From Adiantum capillus-veneris (taxonomy: Eukaryota > Streptophyta > Polypodiopsida > Polypodiales > Pteridaceae), in assembly GCA_014529385.2 (NCBI GenBank), contig CM043956.1:85363721-85427720 (forward strand): 64,000 nucleotides of DNA. Reading direction: 5' to 3'. Positions 1-10,321 of the stretch are shown piece after piece. Within the stretch, counting starts at the first letter, position 1; every line of letters begins with the position of its first letter. The position numbers were made by a program, and so were the translations under genes. The notes beneath the pieces are model-generated. The model was not told where the DNA came from and searched no databases. It saw only the letters and a list, made by a program, of their open reading frames with translations.

Positions 1-344
1 TTCCTTCTACATCAACAATAAGGAAATGCTACTCAAATCAAATGACAAATGAATTGGAGCACCAATTTCAGATCATAGCATACTTCTCCTCAACGGCAAG
101 TCGAAGAATGGCCTACAATGACAAAGCTGCAAACAACACTAACAACATGATTTCACAGGAACAAAGAAGTCCCCAATGAAGAAGAGCATACATAAAAGTA
201 ATCAGAGGATCTCAAAAGATGAATGGTTACAATGATAGATATCCGCTCTAATGGATCATAGTTCTTGTTGTGGTTCGACAAAGATACAAGAAGTGCAACA
301 GATGAAGCCAAACCAACAGCAAAGTGTTGACCGATGGGTCAACA
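1..344 (+). other. Internal 3' part of an LTR retrotransposon, unassigned
   Basis: No recognisable protein is seen in this stretch. It is assigned to a retroelement only because a polypurine tract and LTR lie downstream at 755-1729, so the body of the element should extend left past the window edge. Its last 20 bases (325-344) form an 8-bp inverted repeat around a 4-base loop, TGTTGACC-GATG-GGTCAACA. This is almost the same as the first 20 bases of the LTR at 770-789. Confidence 0.4.
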
Positions 345-700
345 AGACAAGATCAGAAAGACAATCACTCAATTCTACAGATTGTAGAAGTTGTTTCTAA
401 GAATCACAAATACTCCGAATTGACAGATTTGCTGAAGCAAGTGATGGATGGAGATTTCTCTATCCATGATGATAAGAGTCACGTTAAACGACATTGGGTT
501 CTTTTTGAATTTATATCTGGCAGTAGACCTATAATGACAAGAACAGATGCTGTAGCTCGGAGCGTGGATGTGAAAGACATAAAGTTCGTCATCAATCATG
601 ATTTTCCTGAATCATGTGAAGACTACATACATCCGATTGGATGAACAAGACAAGCTACTACAAAGGCTATAGTCTATACTTTCTTTCCAACAACAAAAGG
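345..700 (+). pseudogene. DEAD-box ATP-dependent RNA helicase fragment (RH20/DDX5-like C-terminal RecA domain)
   Basis: The frame opening near 345 reads IVEVVSKNHKYSELTDLLKQ, then SIHDDKSHVKRHWVLFEF, then PIMTRTDAVARSVDVKDIKF and INHDFPESCEDYIHPIG. These match in order the linker and motifs IV-VI of plant p68/RH20-type helicases, which unwind RNA with ATP. Motif V (normally TDVAARGLDV) is damaged. Motif VI is broken by a TGA after HPIG, although similarity continues in frame to YTFF near 680-690. About 28 residues around motif IV are missing between VMDG and SIHDDKS. The N-terminal RecA domain with Walker A and DEAD boxes is absent. It lies directly upstream of a polypurine tract and LTR, so it looks like a host fragment captured by a retrotransposon. 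Family assignment is secure; the capture model is inference. Confidence 0.8.
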
Positions 701-754
701 ACAACAAAGACAACATCGCCATCGACAATGAAGTCATGTCGGGGACGACATGAA

Positions 755-769
755 CGCGGAAGGGGGGAA
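755..769 (+). other. Polypurine tract of LTR retrotransposon
   Basis: The run GCGGAAGGGGGGAA sits immediately before the TG that begins the LTR at 770. This is the expected place and composition for the primer of plus-strand DNA synthesis. It shows that the LTR to the right is a 3' LTR read on the plus strand. Confidence 0.65.
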
Positions 770-1729
770 TGTTGACCGCTGGGTCAACAAAACAACATAA
801 CTCAAGTTTCGTACCAAAGTGTTATCTTTTGCGAGTTATGAAATGCTGCGGATTATGGCTATAAACGTCATTTGTAATGAGTAGTTATTCTAGTTTCAAA
901 AGCCGGGGTGCAATGGCACTTCCAGATTGTAAATAGAAAGCCATTTGACCCTTTCAACCCCATTTTTGGTTAAACCTAAGGTAGCCTTAGTATATAAGGT
1001 ACCTAGGTCATTTTGTAAAAGAGGACTTTAATCATAATCAAACTTAGCACTGCCATCTACTGTGTGTGAAAGAGAAAGAGAGTGAGTGTGAGCTTCATCC
1101 CCCCGCTGCACCCGGCTCGCTCAACACATTGGAGATCCGACTGCACCATTGTGGTAGGCTCGAGGATAGCTACGCGACAACGCCAAGCATTCCACGCGAG
1201 ACGAAGAGTACACATCCACGCATTTCTACGAGCTATTTGTGGCCGTAAGTGTATCAAACGATGTCTGTTTTCTGCGTGCTAGTAGTCTATAGAATCGTGG
1301 CGACATAAGCTACGCATAGGTACTTATAAATTTCCGTTTCGGGCACTTTCCAAATTCAGCTCTGTTATCCTACGTGTTTTTCGCAGACAGGTTTAGAGTG
1401 AGGGTTTTGAGTGTAGAAGCTTAGGGACAGGTGTATCCTAGTGAGGGGATGGTGTTCCTTAAGTTTCGTATGAATCTGGCGTGATTAGGTGAGTTACCTT
1501 CCGTATGTGTGTATGTGATTAGGTGGTGTAGTTGAGAGAAGTGAGGTTCTTGATTGTGGTTTAGTTGGCCTTCCAGAGTGTTGTATGTGTAGGATGGTCT
1601 CAGCCTGACAAGCTTAAGAGATTTCCTCCGTGTGCCTATCGTGTCATCTATGTCCTCGATTGACATTATGTTGATCTAGGTAGTGTTTGCATGCACTTCA
1701 TGGGTGTGTGAGTCGCTTCCCGTCCAACA
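770..1729 (+). repeat. LTR (about 960 bp), 3' LTR of the helicase-carrying element
   Basis: The LTR begins TGTTGACC and ends CGTCCAACA, giving a short TGTTG/CAACA terminal inverted repeat. It directly follows a polypurine tract. A TATA box (TATATAAGG) is at 991-999, about 220 bases in, which fits a U3 promoter. The partner 5' LTR lies outside the window, so the right end is inferred from the terminal inverted repeat only and target duplication cannot be checked. Superfamily (Copia or Gypsy) cannot be decided because no pol is visible. Confidence 0.6.
991..999 (+). promoter_or_regulatory. TATA box in LTR U3
   Basis: TATATAAGG in the left third of the LTR at 770-1729. By position and sequence it is the likely Pol II promoter of that element; transcription would start about 25-35 bases downstream. 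Confidence 0.5.
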
Positions 1730-3174
1730 CCCGTCTTGCAATTGCTATGGATACATTGAATGTTATCAATAGTTAATTATTCCAAAGTGGAAATTTGGTA
1801 ACTAGAATGCATCTTGGATTCAAGGCAATTACTCATTAGTGCGTGCCCTCCTTTGACATCATATGCAACAGTATCGCTATAAAGGAACTAATAAGAGGAC
1901 CAACAACTATCGTGGTCACATAAAAAAATACACTACTACTACGTAACAAGTTGACAACCCAAAAATACAGCTATACACTATAACAAATAAGTATGGTCAG
2001 GTCTCCAACATGTCTTCCCCCTCCTACAACATGAGATAACAATAGCATGTAGAAGTATACAACTCAAAGATGCCTAGAAACATTTCCTCAAAACAATAAA
2101 GATATTGTCACCAACCAGTCTAGGTAGCTACCATTAAAAGCAAAGCACAGATTGGTGAGTTTTTTTTAATCAGACCAAAGAGATCAATTTGGCCGTAGCC
2201 AATAGGGAGAATGCATCACAAAAACCCTTTTACCATGGCACATCTATATCAAAATAGAGACTTATAACAATGTTGCTCTGCACAACCTTACTACCAATGA
2301 TAGGCAACCCATTACAAGATTACAACAAAAAATGCAATTGCTATTAAGCACCTCTTTTTGGAAATAAATCGCATGTGAAATCACACACCGAATCCAATAA
2401 AAGAAACCAGATCCTTTAGCATAGCCCCAACCTATGAGGCCAAACCAATTCCCTATTGTAGGTCAACAATCCAAATCAACGAGCATCTCATATCAAACGA
2501 AACAGTAATATCGATTCAAGGCTAAGTGAGGGGAAAAAACACCCTCACCTTCTTCATGGGTGCAGGTAGAGCCAATTGATCACCAAAAACACTAAAAGAG
2601 TTGCAATGCAGTATAGACGCTAAGGCACCTCCGGACACAGAGATATACATAGGTTCATATGCAAGGCTAACTTAAGAGGGGAGAGGATTATGGGTAGTGC
2701 TATTGATTAGGCGAGTGCACCAAAGGAAGGAGAGCATCAAATCTTTGGGAGGAGGAAGCAACATAAGGGCATTTACACAAATACACACTTGGATAAAAGG
2801 GGTGGAATTTTTTCTAGTTTGCTAGGCAAGCAAACAGCGAGGCAGCAAGTGGGTCCTCAAATTAATGATGAAGGTCATTTACAACACTCAGACAAAGTTG
2901 GTGGGGAGAAGAAGATTAATTTAGTGTGCACTCAGTGGCCACAACCATCGCCAAAAATGCGCCAAAAACCAGAGGGAGTTAACAAATGAGTTCACAAAAT
3001 AGGAATGCGAAAGGGGAGTCCCACCACCAAAAAATTAACACTGCTTTAGATTAGAGAACCCTTTAGACCACATATGAGTATTAGGACTAATCCATACAAA
3101 TATATAGGGAAGAAAGCTAAACCACAATAGCCATGTGCTCAAGTTTCTCTATAAGGTAAAGCACCATGTGATAC

Positions 3175-3175
<1 letters not shown>
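1730..3175. other. No recognisable gene
   Basis: AT-rich sequence right of the LTR. Only short chance frames occur (for example 66 codons at 2789-2989) and none resembles a known family. Confidence 0.6.

Positions 3176-3205
<30 letters not shown>
3176..3205. repeat. (TG)15 microsatellite
   Basis: Uninterrupted TG dinucleotide run of 15 units. Confidence 0.95.
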
Positions 3206-3206
<1 letters not shown>

Positions 3207-4281
3207 CAGTTCTAAATATATACATACATGCAAACGAACACTACCTGTTCACAAACGAATAATTCTAGGCAAATGCAATGGATATGTACAATAATTTATC
3301 TATTGTTGAGAATAAATTTTGTACAAGGTAGTGAAGAAAACAACGTATAACATAGGAGAAAGTAATCCCTAAGTGTGGAGTGAAGCTACTTCAAGGTAAC
3401 AGATAAGTGTCATGTCCTCAATCACATCAAACAACATGTTTTTATTAAAGAAGGTAGCCCTCACCTGTACCCATAAACAAGAAAACGATTGGTTAGCAAT
3501 TGTTATTGTGTACAAGTGATGCGTGGGCATCCCATTTGTTATCCATGTCCCAATGAAAAAAAACCAATTTTTCTTAAATTTATTTGTATGTTGAAAAAAG
3601 AATAAGAGCTTTTTTAAGCCAAGCTATTACTATAAGATAGACCTTGGTTTTTAGGAAATCTTTCATAGAGAGTGGGATTCCCATAATAGATGCTACCATT
3701 TATCAAAGTCGTTCCAGATTTTTAAAAACATTTTGCAGCCTATCTTTAGTTTAAAGTGTCTAAAGAGGTTCCATCAATCAAACTATGTTTAAATTTTTTG
3801 AAATAATTCTTAAAACAAATCGGTGAGATTTTTACTTCAAATGAGTACACACATGTTAGCTTGAGACATACACCCAATAGTAGACATCAGTTTTTAATAG
3901 TTATTCGATTTCAAAACACCTCCCGAAGTGCTAGACGAAAGCCAGTTACATATGAACAAAGTCAAACCCAGATATTATTTCACTAACTGAGCTTAAAGGA
4001 TTCTGTAGCCCTCTAGAGACATTAAAGCCATAACCTATCTGAATGTTTAAAAGAAAAACATTATAAGGTGATGTCTTATAATGAAAAATGACCCAGTAAG
4101 GTACAGGACTCCAGTAACCAACAGAACGACCAGAGGAGTCCCATTCCATATGTTTGGAGTTTGAAATTTTCCTTTAATGAGTTACGAATAATTCAATTAT
4201 CTTAGCTGACATATTCATTTGCCACAGTCTCTCTTCATAAGTCATGGCCGACATATTTTTTCATAAAGCCAATATTTTTGC
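3206..4281. other. No recognisable gene
   Basis: AT-rich stretch with no coding similarity that I recognise on either strand. Confidence 0.6.
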
Positions 4282-5320
4282 ATGCTAAGTCCCAACTTTT
4301 TTACTGTTCCCTCTACTCCAATAGTCCCTCCTCCTAACAGCCTGTGTTGTAGAGATGTTGCGGCATTGGAAGCTGTACAAGAATTTCAAAAGGACCTTTG
4401 TTCACTCAGTGAAGCTTCCCTTTTGGATTTGGTGCCAAAAGTCTCTAGGGTCTTTCCTTTTTTACCATCACGATAGATTGAAGTAGAATCCTTGGGTGCA
4501 GAGCACAAACTTTGGTTGTTCCCGAATAAAGGGTTTCTTGCTCCCATTTCTATGAAAACTTGGGTCTTCCTTGCCAACCTGGCACCTGCCACTATTGAAG
4601 AATGCAAGCTTAGGGTTCTGAAAGGGATACATCTCCTAGATAAGGGAGATCTGATTAAAGATCCTTTCAATGTGAATTTCCTTGACGACAAAAAATGCAG
4701 ATCTAATACAGGTTTATATGCAAGAACCAAAGGTGTGATGACCTTTAGTAAAACGAATGCTAATTACTACACTGAAATAGTGTGGAATGTGTTCAGACCT
4801 TACCTTAAGTGTGCATGCAGATTTCTAGATCCTAAAGCTGTTTGTGAGTTGAGCATCATTTGGTTTGACCATGCTATTTGGTACGCCCTCAACAATCTTC
4901 CAAATATCTTTCTTGACAAAGAAGAAGAGTTTCATCTCTCCCTCTTTTGTTTGTGGCTTGGTGGACAAGCTAGGGATCTAGTCTTAGCTCAAATCACCTT
5001 TATACATTAGAGATCTATTATGTACGACACCCTCCAAGAGCTGGGCTGTGAAGGTTGTGGCACTCTGTTAACCACTTATGGAAGTTATAAAGGAATCAAA
5101 GGTATGGTCGGTAAATCAAGCCTAATACGGACGATGATGATACTCAAGTTTCCAAACGCCCCCCCACACTTGTCTCCTCATCTGCATCTTACATCTCTTT
5201 CTTGACTCCCTCCTCTAGTGATTCTATATTTGGTAGAGGGAGGGCTAGAAGTTATACTAGAGGTCATGGCAAAAACCTACCAATCCGAAATCTTTTGGAT
5301 ATGTGATGTGCAGGTATGAA
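4282..5320 (+). pseudogene. Broken ORF of unknown family with Ser-rich and RGG-like tail
   Basis: Three open segments (4282-4476, 4492-5010, 5020-5205) are in the same frame and separated only by single stop codons, so they read as one damaged protein of about 300 residues. Segment 2 contains KGIHLLDKGDLIKDPFNVNF, TWVFLANLAPATIEECKLRV and WFDHAIWYALNNLPNIFL. Near 5120 the reading continues one frame over as DDDDTQVSKRPPTLVSSSAS, then FGRGRARSYTRGHGK, ending at a TGA near 5306. A basic Arg/Gly tail after a folded region suggests nucleic-acid binding, as in a retroelement ORF1 or gag, but no zinc knuckle or known domain is visible. I do not recognise the family. Confidence 0.45.
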
Positions 5321-5447
5321 GGAACGCCTGGCAGACTTTACCTACCTTGAAGGAAGAAGCATGTAAATAGAATATTTACACACTCCTTGTTTGCTAGAAA
5401 GATTTTGTAATTTTTTACTCCCCAACCTATTTTTATTGAATGCTTTA

Positions 5448-5800
5448 AACACATTTTTGGACCAAATTTGTTGCTAAAAGATGTGATGTTTGGATGGAAA
5501 TACTTGCCATCTATCAAGAGTCTCTTTTATTCTAACGATTTCCTCAATGAAGAGGTTTTTGTATGTGTTGGTCACCAATATCCTAATTTTTGGAAGTATT
5601 TTACTAACTTAGGCCTAGATGTTTGTATTTCTAACTTAGAAATCATATCGTGGATACACTTGTGAGGAGCCTCTTGAGTAAGGGCTTGAATCATATTCCT
5701 CCTTTTCCACTCAATCCTCAACTTGCCTTCTTGGCTTTACTTGAATGCCTGGCCGACTTGGCCTTAAAACTCCAACTGGAGGTTGATGTTCACTTTCTAC
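5448..5800 (+). pseudogene. Unknown retroelement-like ORF fragment with LLSKGLNHIPP block
   Basis: Two overlapping frames, 5468-5665 (ending ISNLEIISWIHL) and 5650-5853 (starting at a GTG, VDTLVRSLLSKGLNHIPPFP), join by a frameshift near 5650. The block NLxx..SLLSKGLNHIPP followed by a Leu-rich helix (LALLECLADLALKLQ in outline) recalls the NLS..LLSKGLxFxPTP block N-terminal to the RT of Penelope-like elements. That link is from memory of the family and is weak. It lies 130 bases after the unknown ORF at 4282-5320 and may belong to the same element. The right end is cut by a Ty3 integrase fragment starting around 5815. Confidence 0.35.
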
Positions 5801-5814
5801 TTACCTCTACACTT

Positions 5815-6190
5815 AAAAGAAATTTTCTAGAGGCCAAATTTCCAGGGATATAAGACTAACATATGAGCCTTGAATCCCAATAATTTCTTAATATGGCCCT
5901 TTTGCAAAGTGAGGCATGGATGCAATAGGCCCCATACCATGCACTTCTACGGGGAAAGTCATCATGGGTATTGACTACATGACTCAATGGGCGAAAGAAG
6001 CAAGCTCAACCCAAATCATTGTTGAAGAGGTATCAAAGTTCATTGTTTATCATATTTGTAGTAGATTTGGAACACCCTTGAAAATATTTTCAGATCGAGG
6101 GTCAAGTTTTAGAGCTAATCTTTTGAATGATCTCTTAAGGAGGTTAAAAGGGAAACACTATCACTCCATGCCATACTATCCTCAATGTAA
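5815..6190 (+). pseudogene. Ty3/gypsy integrase fragment (zinc-finger end and DDE core)
   Basis: The translation gives RGQISRDIRLTYEP, then MDAIGPIPCTSTGKVIMGID, FGTPLKIFSDRGSSFRANLL and HSMPYYPQCN. It closely matches the integrase of the element at 12,228-22,307 (GCQIAGNRRLTYEP, VDAIGPLPRTSTGK, YYPQCNGLVEKVNG). The first two catalytic aspartates (in MDAIGP and FSDRGS) are present. The third residue, Glu, is missing because similarity stops right after YYPQCN near 6190. In-frame stops occur near 5864, 5882 and 5899. It is a dead fragment of the same Ty3 lineage in the opposite orientation. Confidence 0.85.
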
Positions 6191-6570
6191 TGTAATAGCT
6201 TCCCATTACATCACTAGCGCCTTCACTTGTTGTGGCTGCTGGTCCCAATAGTTGATCAAGGGTATTCCTACTGAGTAAGTGCACTTTGGCCACCAAGGTC
6301 ATAAGGCTTTTAGAGCCCATTTTCATGCTAATCTGATCGACTACACCCTCAACAAGCTTGATGTCTGATTTGCAATTGTTTTTGAAAGAAATGGCTCAAC
6401 CAGCAAGCATATATACACATGAAGGTGTTCACGCTAATTGGTAAAGGTGAAGGATTTCTCCACCTTTGTACACACACATCTATATATACTATATATAAAA
6501 GAGAAACAGGCATGAACTAACACATGGTGATAAATCCCTCCTTTAGTGACCTATAGAGTTCTCGATGACA
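6191..6570. other. No recognisable gene
   Basis: Sequence after the abrupt end of the integrase similarity; nothing recognised on either strand. Confidence 0.6.
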
Positions 6571-6571
6571 C

Positions 6572-6576
6572 TATTC

Positions 6577-6631
<55 letters not shown>
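6572..6631. repeat. (CT)n microsatellite
   Basis: Near-perfect CT run of about 60 bases. Confidence 0.95.
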
Positions 6632-6634
<3 letters not shown>

Positions 6635-7690
6635 TTACATTGATAAATCCCTCCTCTGCTAGCCTTGAAGTGAGGGCCTTGGTGCACTAGCACACTGAGC
6701 ACATAGAGGCTAGATGGCTACTCTGATGATATTGAATAGGAAGGAAAAGTGGGTATTTAAATATCCTCCCTTTCTCCTTCATGCTCATTTGAATTTTGCC
6801 CCATCATTTGCGTGATCTGTGCTACTTCGTGTCCAAAACTGCATATGTCGCTTCTGCCCTGCACTGCAACCGCCCCCCACTCTTGACCGAAACTTGAAGA
6901 TGACTTGATGAATCCAACTAGATGTTCTTTAACTCAACCTTTTCCCTCCACCTCTTAACTAATATTTAGTTGCATTGCATTCAGGAGGGATGGCGGGGGG
7001 GGGGGGAAGAGAGAGAGAGAGGGCGTATGCAAGATTGAGTGTACCCACTTCTTGTAGTCCCCACCCAAGCGTGACATCTACAAAGTGGCTAACTTGTTGA
7101 GTGACACTCCCTCCTTAAGAAACCTGCTCGATGTGTAGCAATTGATGATGTGTCATGCTAGTACACGGTTGTTCTTACACGAATCTTCAATGGACGTGTC
7201 CTTTTTACTTGTCATGGTGCATTGCCACAGCACCGTGATAAGAAGGGGTGGCCTCCCACCTGCCTTGGAGTCCAAGTCAAGCCGAAAATAGAGAGGCATA
7301 CGCGATTGGGAGCTAAAAAAGAATTTTCAAGCTTAATATAGAAGGGAGATCCTCACACGTCCTAAAATGGGAGTTTTTTGGCAGATTGGCAGGGGGTTCT
7401 CGACAGCTTTCAAGGAGGGGAGCTCGTATGGAGTCTTTGGGTGAATCTCAACAAGGAGCTCATGTTTGGAAGGGAGTGAAGCTCAAGAGGAGCTCTCAGT
7501 GAAGTCCGTGGAGAAACAGGTTGGATCCAATGAGGGCATCGACAATAGTGTTTTTTTTCCTACCACTCTCAACGAAGAGATCCGTGCGAAGGTGAATCTG
7601 GAGGTTGCCCAAGTTTTTGTTGCTCGTCGTGCTTGTGCCAATAGAGCCGGTAGTAGCAAGATTCAAGGTTGTTCTATATGATGTTTTTTC
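6632..7690. other. No clear gene; G12 run at 6995-7006
   Basis: Contains a run of 12 G followed by GA repeats. A 71-codon frame at 7466-7681 (starting MEGSEAQEELSVKSVEKQVG) is acidic and might be a coding scrap, but matches no family I know. The right part may belong to the LTR that ends near 7999. Confidence 0.4.
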
Positions 7691-7999
7691 CATAATTAAA
7701 GCAAACCATATCAAATTTTTTTGCCGTTTCTTCCCCTTTTTTCTCTTTGATTTTCTCCAATCTTTTGGTGTCGGTGTTTGAGATGTATGTGCCTCCCCGG
7801 ACCCTTATGTGTGTGAGAGAGAAAGAGAGAACAATGTGTGCTACAACACGGTCGTAAACATGAAAAATTTGGTGTGGCATGCTGTCAATTGTGTGATTTT
7901 TGAAGGTGAAATTTAGTGGATTGGGGTGCAGTGATTATCTTGGACTATAGATAGACAGATTATTTGTGTGTTGGGTGTGTTCCCCTTTCCCCCCATCCA
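7691..7999 (+). repeat. LTR 3' end (family of the LTR at 32,052-34,080), degenerate
   Basis: The stretch from about 7900 (TTTTTGAAGGTG, GGATTGGGGTGC, CTTGGACTATAGATAG, GTTGGGTGTGTTCCCC) runs parallel to 33,980-34,080 (TGTTTGAAGGTG, GGATAGGGGTGC, TTTGGGCTATACAAAG, CTTGGTGTGTTCCCC). A PBS-like motif follows at 8005-8023, which marks this as the end of a 5' LTR. The left boundary is not defined. Confidence 0.45.
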
Positions 8000-8004
8000 T
8001 CTTC

Positions 8005-8023
8005 TGTTGCCCCCAGTGAGGAT
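8005..8023 (+). other. Primer-binding-site-like motif
   Basis: TGTTGCCCCCAGTGAGGAT is close to the PBS of two Ty3 elements in this window (TGGTGCCCCCACTGAGGA on the minus strand at 20,293-20,313; TGGTGCCCCCAATGAGGA at 38,169-38,186). The second and third bases of the TGG, complementary to the tRNA CCA end, are altered. Confidence 0.45.
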
Positions 8024-10321
8024 CTATCTGATTTCTCCAAGACAAAGTCATGATTTTGGAGCGGATGAAGTGCATATTTTGAAGAGCAGGTGTTGTACAA
8101 GATGGCTTGAACGGGTTTTCCTACTTTCACTTGGGTAGAGGATGCAAAAACCTTGCTGCTTGCAAGACTATGGTATGTTCATGATAGAAGACAGTTTTGC
8201 AAAAGAAGAAGGTGCAAGATAAACTTTCTCATTGTTGGTTTGTGGGAGTGCAAAACGGTGGTTTGATGGATTACGACAGAGAAAAAGATGAATTGTTCAG
8301 CATAAATACGTGCTAGCGATGCAGATGCATGAGGTAAAGAGAAATTTGGATGATCTAAAGCAAAGGCTAGACGGAGGTTTCTAGGCTTTCATATGGGCAT
8401 TCAAAGCCCTTTAGCAAGAGCTGATGGAGGTAATTGATACCCAAAGTGTTGATTTTTTTAAATTGAGTAAGTTTTTTTAGGTTGCATGCATGAGGAGGTC
8501 ATGGATAAAGTGGATACGGATGGTCTTGTGACGTATGACAAGGCGGTGGAGTTGGAAAGAGGCCGGACCAGAAAGATATTGAAGAAGCAACAAGCCAGAC
8601 AAGGGTTGGCAAGTGCTGTGGTGCCTAAGCCTATTGAAGCGGTGAGGGTTGAGCCAAAGGTGGTGTAAACGAATGTACTGGTGCAGGAAGACAAGTGGAG
8701 TGGCTCCCATGCCGAGGTTGCCAATTAGGATGGCTCTAGTTGTGGAAGAAGTGAAGACAGTTCCAGATAGGGCGAGATAAGTCCTGCCAAATCAAGGTAT
8801 GGTTGTTCACTCTCCTTTGAAGAATGGTAAAGATCAGAGGGTACGATTTGCAAATGAAGTTGAGGCGATAAAACTGGAGAAAATTCTTGAACTTGAGACA
8901 GAAGAGGAAGTTGATCTGAGTGAGTGCAACTCTCCAGATGCAGATACAAGTTGGGAAACGGAGTCAACCTAGCATTAGGAAGAGAAAGGGGTCTAGGAGG
9001 GCCTCTTTATTTGGCAATTTAAGGAAGTCAAACGTTTAGTATTAAGAAATTAATCAAAGGACAACTTTTGAATTCAAATAGGCAAAACGGCTAGTTTATT
9101 TGAATTCAAAGTTTCCCCCCATAATAGAATTTAAAATATAGTGGGTAAAACCATATCATGTAGCATATCTATGGAAAGAGCTTGATGCGCAGATTGCAGA
9201 TCTATGGTCTCTGCTCAAATTGGAGATCATATGTGGGCATTATTGAGAGCCAAAAATTATAAAATTGTCCACCTGCTTTTTGGGGGGAAAGTGCATCCTT
9301 TAACCACTCTTACACACCCACCATTCTTACACACATGGCGTACACCTATTCGTCAAAATGTTAATTACCTCCATAAGCTCATGGAAAATAAAGAGGCCCT
9401 CCTACTCCCCATCCTATTCCTAATGTCCAAGTATGAAGAGTTTGATCTTTTGCATGTGCATGGAGATATGGTGGATATGTGTGAAGAGCAGGGAGCACTG
9501 CAAGCCGATATGTTCAATGAGGGTCAAGTGGAGAAGTCTATGCCCACCTATGAAGATATGCAAGTAGAAGAGGTGATCAAAGAACATGTAGTTGAAGATG
9601 ATAGGCATGTGGTGTAGATCACCCTTGAGGAGCCAGTGGTTGAAGAAAAAGGGCTTGATGATTGTATGGAGGGTATTGTTGGCAAAGAGGAGAGCACAAA
9701 TCGGAGGAGGTGGAAATTCTAGTGCATCACGCATGTCATATGGCATATTAAGGAGATTCCCTATTTGTTTCCAAGTTTTCCAATGAGGTATCCAATTCAT
9801 GGTTGAAATAAATGCTTTTAAGTGTAGCAGTACAGTTTGTTATCCATCGCCAGGTACAGAGTTTCTTCGAGAGAAACTCTTCTTTACATGGTTGGGAGGG
9901 AGGGTCAAAAGTGTTGGTTGGTATAGATGATGTGATTTTTGAGCCGGATGCATTGGTTGGTTCAGGTAATGTGCTTGCAGGTCCAAGTGTGTTAATGAGG
10001 CAGGTAAATGTGCGAAGATATGGTAAAGTGCGTTGGGCATATTGTGTGCATGAATGGCTGCGGACATGGGTGAAACATTGGTGGAAGGTGCTACAAGTGG
10101 ATGGATCAAATTAATGCAAAGTTTTTCATCTAGTTGGAAGCAGTACGCAGGGGATGGGACAACCCACTTGAGGTTTGGAAGCAACATGAAGCAGCAGGTC
10201 CTTGTACATATGGTAGTGTTTTTTATATTGCTAATATTGTTTGCCAGTTTTTACAGTTGGTAGAAGAATAAAGCGGTTTTTTGGTTGAACATGAATGTTC
10301 AACAAGGAGGCTGGGCAATGA
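8024..10321 (+). other. Internal region of a non-autonomous or decayed LTR element
   Basis: This 2.3-kb region lies between a PBS-like motif and an LTR-like sequence. It has no gag, protease, RT or integrase similarity. Two moderate frames exist: 8486-8668 (Lys/Arg-rich, ELERGRTRKILKKQQARQGL) and 9204-9617 (137 codons, acidic C-terminal half). Neither resembles a known family. The stretch ends with the purine-rich CAAGGAGGCTGGGCAATGA just before 10,322, a possible polypurine tract. Confidence 0.4.

Noticed and set aside
9420-9800. 126-codon minus-strand ORF opposite 9204-9617
   Set aside because: Shadow frame of a His-rich antisense; no family and no support.
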